NCBI RefSeq assembly: GCF_947242115.1
Contig: NC_074719.1
Span: 1,394,001 to 1,458,000, forward strand
Reading direction: 5' to 3'
Source: Biomphalaria glabrata
Lineage: Eukaryota > Mollusca > Gastropoda > Planorbidae
Length of the DNA stretch: 64,000 bases
The notes below the pieces were generated by a model. The model worked only from the letters and a program-made list of their open reading frames with translations, had not been told where the DNA came from and did no database searches. The position numbers were made by a program, and so were the translations under genes. Positions 55,237 to 64,000 of the stretch are shown here, piece by piece; position 1 is the first letter of the stretch, and each line of letters starts with the position of its first letter.

Positions 55237-55415
55237 TTTGATAGCTGCCTGGTCGTGCGGTTTGCGCGCTGGACTGTCGTTCGGGTTTATCGACGGTCGA
55301 GGGTTCAAACCCTGCCCGCTCCCATCCCCCGTCGTCCTGCGGGAGGTTTGGACTAGGAAGTAAACTATCTTCAACTCTGAAGGAACATCCAAAATATGTA
55401 AAACAAACATTTACT
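55237..55415 (+). mobile_element. tRNA-derived SINE, family C
   Basis: The best preserved copy: box A tagctgcctggtcgtgcggt, box B gagggttcaaaccc, body cgtcgtcctgcgggaggttt, and the end gaaggaacatccaaaatatg. Confidence 0.87.
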
Positions 55416-55796
55416 TTTATATTCAATAGACTTCTAGACCATCATACAGTCAAATTACCAAGAGCCAGCAAAAATAGCACCAGGAGGCGAAAAACTACTT
55501 TTGAGAGTCACATAGTGACTTCCTGTCTGCAGTCAGGGCCGGCCTTAGAGAATCGAAAGCCCTAGGCTAGGTGACCCCAAATGAAATAGAAAAATAAAAA
55601 ATAAACATCGAAAAACTAAAATTATGCAATGTCTTAAAAACCTAGTATACTTCAACAATATCATTAAGGAGAAGTTTCGCTTTTTTTCTCTTAAAAATGG
55701 ATATCAAACTATGTACGAGGCCCTCACCAATTGGAGGCCCCAGTCGGCTGCATAGCTGTCCTAAACCTAAATTGCTGCCGCCACATAAATAGTATC

Positions 55797-56645
55797 TAGG
55801 AAACTCCGATGGTTTTGCAAGTTTGAGCTAATGACATATTTAAAGTTTGCGTACAAAGATGTAACAGTAACAGTTTTTTTTATTGAAATGCTTAGAAACA
55901 TTTATATTTAATGAACTAATAAATTCTTGACATCTTAAAAAAACAAAACAAAAAAAAAACGTGGTTCTTTGAGATTTAGTGTTTTTTTTTGGGGGGCTCT
56001 GCATACGTCACTTCCGTTGAGTTGCTTCGTTTTTAAGGTGGCTGTTAGGCTTAGTGACATCATAGTCCATAGCTATGATAGTCACTGGTGCAGTAATATA
56101 TAGATCTAAAAGCATTAGGGTGACCAACTCTTAAAAAAAAAGTCACATTTTCATCTAAGCCCCTCCCTGTCCCAAGAAGTAAATAGATCGTGTGTCTGAA
56201 TGATTCGAACAAGCTGGTCAGTGTAAGGCTAGTCGAGACTACGTGTAGTCGGTCATGACAAGACAACCAAGCGATAGTGTTTGTTGTGTGTTGAGTGGTC
56301 AGGCGAGAAAATACCCACTGTCATGTTTAGTCAAGCATGTAGGTCTACTCTTAACACGTATTTTTTCCCCTTTGCCTACAAGATCTAGATCTAGCTGCAC
56401 AGACCAAGATCTATTTTTTTTTTGTGAGATTGTAAACTATACAGCATGGTTTTCCGTTATTTAGTATTATGTACCTATGTGTGAGCTGCACAGAAACCTA
56501 CTAAAAAACTGACCGTTTTAGATGCGCAGAAAAAATACGTCAGAAAAAAAAGTTATTATTGAAAAATAAAAATAATAATATATTCATTTTTTGTAAACCA
56601 AAAACATATTTTATAAAAATTGTCAAAACCTTCGGAGTTTTCCAT
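55797..56645. mobile_element. Non-autonomous DNA element, GGAAACTCCGAT ends, copy 1
   Basis: Ends ggaaactccgatggttttg and caaaaccttcggagttttcc are inverted. The interior from about 56037 to 56600 is shared with 59183-59911, including ggctagtcgagactacgtgt and gacaaccaagcgatagtgtt. No transposase frame was seen. Confidence 0.8.
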
Positions 56646-56767
56646 AAATATCATACAGGAAACCGTCGTCAGACGACCCAAACACAGTAATTTTATTACA
56701 GTACTACAATCAAAAACTTTCTTTCAAAAAATTAAGTTCAAAGTAGAAGTAGAAATAGACTTTCTTT

Positions 56768-56985
56768 TGAGAAACGGCAAGACGCTTGGCTTCCGAACCG
56801 GGAGTCCCGGGTTCGAATCTTGGAGAAGAGTGGGAATTTTAATTTCAGGATCTTTGGGCGCCTCTTATTTGGGAAAAAGTAAAGGCGGTTGGTCGCTGTG
56901 CTGGCCACATGACACCCTTGTTAACCGTAGGCTACAGATGACTTTCACATCATCTGCCATATAGATCGCAAGGTCTGCAAGGGAA
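56768..56985 (+). mobile_element. tRNA-derived SINE, family B, partial head
   Basis: Plus orientation: gacgcttggcttccgaaccg, box B cgggttcgaatcttgg, body ggtcgctgtgctggccacat and the end tagatcgcaaggtctgcaag. The first bases of the head are missing. Confidence 0.8.
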
Positions 56986-57117
56986 ACAACTATTGACAAA
57001 CATTTTCCTCGTGATTGAGAAGTAGAGTTGTCTTTACAATAAAAGTGTTGGGGAGACTTATTGACACTCAGTCACCCTGCTCAATGTCGTACTGAAGTCC
57101 AACTAACAAGGTGTCAT

Positions 57118-57377
57118 CAGGGCCGGCTTCAGACATAGACAAACTGGGCAGCAACCTAGGGCCTCCAATAGGTGGGCGCCGAGCTCGCAAAGGGCTCAAA
57201 ACATTGTTTTTTTCAAGAGACGAAATATTGAAACCTGCGACCAACGTTATTATTATGACTGGAGTCACTAGGTTTGAAATAAATTGCGTAAATTTTTGTT
57301 TTGGTTTATTTTTATATTTCAATTGGGGCATTCAAATTCACTTCTCCAGGGGCATCCTATTATCTAAAGCCGACCCT
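57118..57377. mobile_element. hAT-like MITE with 8-bp TSD
   Basis: Starts cagggccggcttcagaca and ends atctaaagccgaccct. The flank ggtgtcat is the same at 57110-57117 and 57378-57385. Confidence 0.8.
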
Positions 57378-57559
57378 GGTGTCATTTGATAATCATGTCT
57401 TATTACAGTCTTATTGACATTATCCAAACTAAAACATTTCTTTAATGAAGGCTGTACAATAAAAAGGCGGGAGGACATCTAAAAAAAAAAAGGCGTTGTT
57501 TGCCTTACACTCCAAAAATTTCGGGAGATAAATTCATGCGCGGAACTAAAAGCTGAATG

Positions 57560-57840
57560 TCGAGTGTGACAAGGTCACCTTGTCACAACATACTTAACAC
57601 CCAGTTCCTGAACGCTCAGCCTGGAGTGGCCGCAAATGGAAGAAACAGTTCCAGCAAAAGAGTCGTCTTACCATTCAAACTTTTGTTCAAGCAATCCGGG
57701 TAGTGTTCAGACCGCCACTCGCCCGCTTGACTGGATTGACTTCGATTAAGATGTGGATGCTGGATAACTAAGAGGGTCCCATCCACTAGGGACGCTTTTA
57801 GATTTATCCACGTTCATCCAGAGAAAGGGAGACAATTAAG
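57560..57840 (-). other. Unclassified exon-like stretch
   Basis: A minus-strand frame contains LLVIQHPHLNRSQSSQAGEW and RSEHYPDCLNKSLN followed by gtaaga. It looks coding-like for about 60 codons but has no known domain. It could be a transposon end; low confidence. Confidence 0.25.
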
Positions 57841-58094
57841 AAAGGAAGTGCTTGGAATCCATTTTGTTGGAAACGTAGAAATGTCTCAACAGAACTCTAG
57901 ATATGTTTATAAAAGATGTAATAGGAATGGTTTCCCCTGAGATCACACGCTATAAAAATCTTAGAATAAAATACAGTTATCTATTATTCAGTAAATGTTT
58001 TGCCTATGATTAAACACATTTTTTAAAATTTTATCTTTCTTCTTCTTCTTTTTTTATTGCTTGCCTATTTTATATTTATTTTATAAATATTTTA

Positions 58095-58205
58095 TAACTG
58101 TTTATATTGGCCTCCTTCAGTCGTAAAACGACTATGGTTCATCTCAGAGCACACTTCCTCATGTGGCTGTGGAGCCCTATTTTGGAGAGACACTCCCGTC
58201 CACAG
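58095..58205. repeat. Interspersed repeat block shared with 13462
   Basis: ggcctccttcagtcgtaaaa and the following sequence to ttttggagagacact match 13471-13562 closely. Family unknown. Confidence 0.7.
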
Positions 58206-58629
58206 TCAACAATAAAGACAAAGAAAAAAGTTATTTAAAGTCAAGTTCAAACGAAAGGAAGTCAAAGTTGAAGGATAGGGTCAAAAGGTTAGATCGAATT
58301 AAAGCCACCAATCAAATGACAGATCAACTCTTTTGAGTGATTACTTGTCTGACCTCATGACCATCGGTATCCCAGAGTTCCCTGCAGTAATCAGGTTAGG
58401 GAACAGACGGAACCAAGTCACACTGACATATCATTGACACGATTAAGTCTTGACCACGCCTACCTGGTCCAATCATTATGTCAAGTTTTTCTTAGTCAAA
58501 CTATAAGGGTCAGGAAGGACAAATGAATCGCTGCCGTGTAGAAGGGCTAGGGTTCGAGCACTGCTTACAGCCGTCCCTTTCTTTTGATGAATGTTTACTG
58601 GAAGGGGAAACATTGGTTTTCTGAACTGA

Positions 58630-59160
58630 ATGAAAATGTGTTACTTTCTGGTCTCTTCTTCTTCTTCTTCCTCATTGTTATGTTGGAGTGTCCATATGAC
58701 TAGACCAATACATGAGATGAACTGCGCAGTGGTTTCCAAATCAGGGAGCTCTCCATATAGTTTTCTTTCTATTGGGGTGATTTGGGGCCAGTGTCTTATA
58801 CCCGGTACGGGCCTCTTGGTAAAGAGAGCAGTTTTGGAGGACGTGGTCGGCATTTTCTGGTGATACTCCACATGGGCAGATTTCACTGGTTCCAATTTTT
58901 GAGCTTCCGGTACATGTGTTGTCTCATTCTGTTGTGTCCGGTCCTGAGTCGAAAGATTAGACGTTGGTCTTGTCGGGATAGCTTATAGTAAGCGTATCTT
59001 TCTTGTCATTTGGGATGAGAGCTCGTCCATTTCTCATTTATTTTATTTAGAATTAATGTCTGCAATTCTTCTGGATAGAGCGCAGAGTTTATTTGTGAGT
59101 TAGTTCTCCCAATTCTGGTCTCTGAGATTCAGAATGTTTTCGAGAAACTGAGCCGCGTTC
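58630..59160 (-). mobile_element. LINE 3' fragment with CCHC motif
   Basis: The minus strand reads KLSRQDQRLIFRLRTGHNRM, then after a one-base shift IGTSEICPCGVSPENADHVL QNC (C-x-C-x8-H-x4-C). It ends ELPDLETTAQFISCIGL. This is the familiar end of RNase-H-type LINE polyproteins. A GAA-rich tail (EEEEEE) closes it. One clear frameshift and some stops. Confidence 0.75.
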
Positions 59161-59182
59161 CCAAAATATTTTCAACGTCTTT

Positions 59183-59911
59183 AAAGGGAAACTCCGATCA
59201 TACGTCACTTCCATCAACAATACTGAAAGAGAAACTGGATTTGACCAATCGTATCGCTTCATTCTTACAGTAGCTGTTAGGCTTAGTGACGGCCTAGTCC
59301 AGAGCTATGATACAGTTATATATATATAAACATGTATAGATAGATCCAAAAGCGTTAGGATAACCAACTCGAGAAAAAAAAGTAACATTTTCATCTAAGC
59401 CCCTCTCTGTCCCAAGAAGCAAATAGATCGTGTGTCTGAATGATTCGAACAAACTGGTCAGTGTAAGGCTAGTCGAGACTACGTGTAGTCGGTCATGAGA
59501 AGACAACCAAGCGATAGTGTTTGTTGTGTGTTGAGTGGTCAGGCGAGAAAATACACACTGCCGTGGTTAGTCAAGCATGTAAATCTACTTTTAATACGCA
59601 TTTTTTCTTTGCTTACAAGATCCTAGATCTAACTGTATAGACGAAGATATATTTCTTTTACGAGAATGTAAACTTTGCTGTATGGTCTCCTGTTACACAA
59701 TAAGTCAATAGATTAAAACACCTTTGTGACGTCACATAGAAACCCGGTGAAAGTCTGACTGTTTTGGATGGGCAGGAAAATTACGTCGGAAAAACATCAA
59801 TTACTAAGTTATTATTGCAAAAAAAAAAAAGAATCATATATTCATTATCTGTAAATCAAAACACATATTGTATCAAAAATTATCAAAACCATCGGAGTTT
59901 CCCTTTAACGC
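59183..59911. mobile_element. Non-autonomous DNA element, GGAAACTCCGAT ends, copy 2
   Basis: Starts taaagggaaactccgatcat and ends accatcggagtttcccttta, with TA at the extreme ends. Interior as in copy 1. A third, end-only fragment lies at 37340-37387. Confidence 0.83.
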
Positions 59912-60379
59912 TTTGAGCGAAACGCGAAGAAATCTGGTACATAAAAACTGTAAACAGTTTTTTATAAATAGTTAAACAGGATAATCATAATAGGCTACAA
60001 TTAGAAAGACACAAAAGTAAAAACAATTTTCTTGTTCCACGATCTGGGAGCAAGACATACCAGGCTTTTAACAGTAACGGTAATACTGGCGAGTTTATAC
60101 ATGTGTCAATTGACTAGAACTGTTTTACTAGTGTAATCAAACAGACAAGCACGTTTTTTTTTAAAACTCTTTCTCTCCGTAATTATTTACCACATTCTGG
60201 TGGAATCAACGCTGGTATCGTCAGTTAGGAGAGAAAGAGTTATATGACGTCATCAATATGGCTGCTAGCAACGTGAGACCGATACTTCTGCGTTGTTTTA
60301 TGCATATGGTCAAAATAGTATTGCATTGCCATTAAAGGAGTACGCTGTACCAGAGGTGCTTTCCCCGTAAGCGCTTTAA
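59912..60379. other. No gene seen
   Basis: Intron-like or intergenic sequence without recognised repeats. Confidence 0.4.
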
Positions 60380-60640
60380 AGATAAACTCGGGCGCCATTT
60401 TGCCCTCACTGGCATAGAGAAAAGTAGAGGGGCAGCAGATGGCTTTGAAAGAGACGGATAGCCCTCACGAAGACCGCGGAAAACACATTTGAGGCCCAGA
60501 GGAAAGCCCTTGTAGTAGAAAAGTTAAACAGATCCGCGGGACAACGGCTTTGTCTGCATCAGGTGTTGAAAAATATGTAGGTCGCAACCGGGTTTGCGGG
60601 GGCCAAGTGAAACACTGTACCCATCTTTAATCTTCGGAAT
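60380..60640 (+). mobile_element. LINE C-terminal fragment with zinc finger
   Basis: Plus strand: KTAENTFEAQRKALVVEKLN, then in another frame DNGFVCIRC and ICRSQPGL, matching the fragment at 10985-11110. Decayed and 5'-truncated. Confidence 0.6.
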
Positions 60641-60644
60641 CTTA

Positions 60645-60800
60645 TCTTCCCTAGTGCTATTAGAGCATGGAATGGGTTGCTTGAGCTAGCCAGGAAAACC
60701 AGGGACTTGACAGAATTTAGGTCATTGGTTAAGATGCATGACGCGTAGGACGTAATCATCTTCTTTTTTGAAGTAACGTCTGTATTATATAAGATAAGAT
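60645..60800 (+). mobile_element. LINE 3' end (ORF2 C-terminus plus tail)
   Basis: Same family as 7430, 9136 and 19885: cttccctagtgctattagag, gcatgacgcgtaggacgtaa, tctgtattatataagataag. It directly follows another LINE fragment. Confidence 0.82.
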
Positions 60801-61789
60801 AAGGATATACTCTGATAAATCCACACACTACGTTCGGTATATCTTGATCTAGGTATTTCTACCTTCATTCTGGATTGAATTTTCAGTAGCTCTAGTTGAT
60901 TACAATTTAAAAAAGAACATACTTTTAATAAGTGTTAGCTTTCAACTAATTACGCTTGTACAACTGGCGGCTTATGTAATTAGTTTAGATGACCATCAAT
61001 GTCAAACCATCAAACAAAAGACGGTGTTGGTTCATTATTTTGAAAGCATTTAATGGCCTTAAGGCCCACGGCTGCTACGACACGCATGACGCGTGCTGAA
61101 TTGCTAGCCACCACTGACCACGGTGGGCCAGAGGAGATCCTATCAACTGACCGTCTGGCCGGTCTAGGAAATGAACAGCCTCCAATCCTTAAGTGCCAGG
61201 GACTTACCCCAGGAAATAGATGACCGGATGTTGAACACGGGTGGGGAGGGGGTGGGGGGGGGTGGGGTTTAAAGCTGATAAGGAGATAGATCGTACCTTC
61301 CATGAGAGTGCGCGGCATAGTTCGTGACTTTTCTGAGAAACTGAAGATTTACTCGAATAGAGAGTCTTGAGTGAGACTTATACTGAGATTACCGGCGTAG
61401 AGAGTCTTCCCATAGATCTGAACTAATACAACCGTTGCGTCATTTTTTTTACAAGTAAAAGACATAAAAAAAATACTAAAAAAAAAACAAAATTATCTTA
61501 GGGTGTGTGTGTGGTTTGGGAAGAAATTAAAATCTCACTTTTTTTCCTCTCTGGTGTAAACTGAAATGTCTCTCCACCATTTTGGAAATATAAGTTTTAC
61601 ACTTTGTGGTGATTATGTTTGTATACAGGATTGTAAACTGCAGTTGATACAACCTGGGTTATAAGATTCAAGGAATTCTATGTTTATTTAATAATTTTAC
61701 TATGTTTCATTGGTCCATTGGTCGGGACAGAGTGACGGCCCTTGAGCTTTGTGATTGTTGACAGGGGACCGGAGTTTTGTGATAGCAGA
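60801..61789. other. No gene seen
   Basis: Mixed unique sequence with a G-rich run at 61240-61265. A minus-strand frame at 61010-61318 has a proline/histidine run and no domain. Confidence 0.4.
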
Positions 61790-62404
61790 GTAGCAGCCAT
61801 TATAAGGCAGTTCTGATAGTTAATGTATATAGTAGGAGCCATTATAAGGCAGTTCTGATAGTTAATGTATATAGTAGGAGCCATTATAAGGCAGTTTGAT
61901 AGTTAATGTATATAGTAGGAGCCATTATAAGGCTGTTCTGATAGTTAATGTATATAGTAGGAGCCATTATAAGGCAGTTTGATAGTTAATGTATATAGTA
62001 GGAGCCATTATAAGGCTGTTCTGATAGTTAATGTATATAGTAGGAGCCATTATAAGGCAGTTCTGATAGTTAATGTATATAGTAGGAGCCATTATAAGGC
62101 AGTTTGATAGTTAATGTATATAGTAGGAGCCATTATAAGGCAGTTCTGATAGTTAATGTATATAGTAGGAGCCATTATAAGGCAGTTCTGATAGTTAATG
62201 TATATAGTAGGAGCCATTATAAGGCAGTTTGATAGTTAATGTATATAGTAGGAGCCATTATAAGGCAGTTCTGATAGTTAATGTATATAGTAGGAGCCAT
62301 TATAAGGCAGTTTGATAGTTAATGTATATAGTAGGAGCCATTATAAGGCAGTTTGATAGTTAATGTATATAGTAGGAGCCATTATAAGGCAGTTCTGATA
62401 GTTC
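61790..62404. repeat. 40/42-bp minisatellite, 15 units
   Basis: Units of gttctgatagttaatgtata plus tagtaggagccattataagg ca. Two length variants alternate (gttctgatag and gtttgatag). Units are nearly identical, so the array is young or homogenised. Confidence 0.95.
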
Positions 62405-62639
62405 ATGTTTATTTAGGAAATCAGCTTTTGTTGGCGTTATCTACAGTTATAATTTATTCTCATCGCTTTATTAAATATTTCTTATTTCTAATGCATCCCT
62501 GGTGTTTTCTTGAAGTATTGCATACGTAATGTATCCATGTCAAAGGTCATAGGCTAGGAGTTCACAACAATCACAACAGCACTTCTTTTTTTTCTAAACA
62601 ATGCTAAATATAACTTTATGTATATATATGGCTCCTTTT

Positions 62640-63045
62640 GTCTCGAAAGGCAATGGATGCGCCCAAAAGAGTCACTGGTTTTGGCTTAATCTTGAGACGG
62701 GGAAGAATCTGGTGTGGCTAATCAAGCCAATTCTAGAACGGCAGACTTTGCCACAATTCGTACATGTGTATGCCTCTGATTTAGGGCTAGCGGACAGGGC
62801 AGCTTTCTTTTTTTCCCTCTTGATTAAGGCCGCTTCAATTCTTTTGTTCTCAGCAAGGGTTGTCCCAGCACGCACAGTCTGTCTCCATGCACTCCGGTCT
62901 TTGGCTATGTTTTCCCACATACTTTCGCTGATGCCTGAGGCTCTCATGTCTCGCTTGCAGACATCTCTATATGTTAGTCTTGGGCGGCCCTTGGGTCTGA
63001 CTCCTTCCACAAGCTCAGCATATAAGATATCTTTCGGGATATTTA
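62640..63045 (-). mobile_element. LINE RT C-terminal end with zinc finger
   Basis: The minus strand encodes GRPRLTYRDVCKRDMRASGI, SMWENIAKDRSAWRQTVRAG and CTNCGKVCRSRIGLISHTR, the same ending as 11780-12400. One 112-codon frame is intact; the rest of the element is absent. Confidence 0.85.
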
Positions 63046-63246
63046 ACTTTATTTAACTTTATTTATAATAAAGACAAAATCAAGTTAATATGAGATCAAA
63101 TAAATGAAGTAGACCTTAGTAATAGTATTTCTTAGCAAAATCTGACTCACTACAATAACACAACCTGTCAACCTCAAAAAGCTGATAAGTTTAATAACAC
63201 AACCTGTCAACCTAATAAAGCTGATTAGTTTAGCCATTGTTTAGAC

Positions 63247-63598
63247 CAGTGGTTCCCAAACGTTTTTGTCTCGTAGACCTCTTGCCATGGTTTCTGATTT
63301 TCCGTAGACCCCCTACTTAACTTGTATTGCATTATTGCATATCAAATCAACATTTTTTAAAACTAATTTCTAACTGTAGTGAGTCTAATAGGGAAAAGGC
63401 CAATTTAAAGCTACATTTGAAGTTATACAGATGTCCTTTTTATTGATAAAATTTAAAATTTAAACCAATTAAAATAAACAAAATATATATTCTTGGAATA
63501 GACCCCCCCCCCCCAATTTATTTTCTCACCTTCGTAGACCCCTTGGAAGTCTTCGTAGACCCCCTGGGGGTCTATATGGACCACTTTGGGAATCACTG
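63247..63598. mobile_element. hAT-type MITE with perfect TSD
   Basis: Starts cagtggttcccaaacgtttt and ends ccactttgggaatcactg. The 8 bases gtttagac flank it at 63239-63246 and 63599-63606. It contains repeated cgtagacccc motifs near both ends. Confidence 0.9.
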
Positions 63599-63671
63599 GT
63601 TTAGACCCTGTGGTGACACTGAGACAGATCAAGGATCTTGATTCTTCTCGTTAAGACTAAATAAATACATT

Positions 63672-63922
63672 TATGGCTTTTATGTAGCGCTACTTTCATG
63701 CTTATAGGGCACTTATAGCATGCTCAGAGCGCTTTGGTCCAGTCTCAGTTGTGGACCAGTGGGGGAGGGAGGGGGTATCTAGCAGAAGGTCTTTCCGTGC
63801 TGCATTCAGGCGCTCAGTAAACACAACTCTGCCCGAGTCGGGTGTCGAACCTCAGGCCTTTCATAGGTAGCCAAACCAAGCCAAGTTCAAGCGCACTTAG
63901 CCTCTCGACCACACTTCCCATA
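63672..63922 (-). mobile_element. tRNA-derived SINE, family A
   Basis: Minus orientation: box A gtgtggtcgagaggctaagt, box B gaggttcgacacccgac, body gcagagttgtgtttactgag, and the 3' end gcatgaaagtagcgctacat. The best preserved family A copy in the window. Confidence 0.88.
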
Positions 63923-64000
63923 ACAATGACAAACACAACTATTTGCTTATTCTAAAAGTTATATATTATTATTAATATCAATTAATATATTTATTCGGAA

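Overview
This window looks like nuclear DNA from a mollusc, most likely a gastropod. It is AT-rich and gene-poor, with spliced genes and heavy loads of LINEs, tRNA-derived SINEs, MITEs and tandem repeats. The placement rests on the overall repeat style and is an inference. No bacterial or viral genome is present.

Four host genes can be supported. (1) Positions 1912-9080, minus strand: six exons of a secreted or membrane receptor with an N-terminal Ig-like domain and fibronectin-III/cytokine-receptor-like domains. A possible signal-peptide exon lies at 10543-10637, and the gene runs off the left edge. (2) Positions 32566-37908, minus: a complete five-exon ARPC5 (Arp2/3 complex subunit 5) with one intron of apparent U12 AT-AC type. 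(3) Positions 38292-41206, plus: a complete four-exon ribosomal protein L35 gene, head-to-head with ARPC5 across a 383-bp shared promoter carrying CCGGAA sites. (4) Positions 43034-50716, minus: the 3' six exons of a NOS1AP (CAPON) homologue, convergent with RPL35. Its PTB-domain exons were not found and probably lie to the right.

Region by region: 1-1480 is a LINE reverse transcriptase and a 52-bp tandem repeat. 1.9-10.6 kb is the receptor gene, with a solo LTR, a broken Ty3/Gypsy-like fragment and LINE tails in its introns. 11-20 kb is a stack of hAT-type MITEs, SINEs and LINE ends, several nested and many with perfect 8-bp target duplications. 20.5-25 kb holds a long open R4/Dong-clade LINE inserted in a TAA microsatellite beside a CR1-like LINE. 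25-32.5 kb is more MITEs, LINE ends and AT-rich DNA. 32.5-41.2 kb is the housekeeping pair ARPC5/RPL35. 43-51 kb is NOS1AP, with MITEs and SINEs in its introns. 51-64 kb is mostly tandem repeats and transposon remains and may be NOS1AP upstream intron.

The genes do not form an operon. ARPC5 and RPL35 plausibly share a constitutive divergent promoter. The other two genes are unrelated neighbours.
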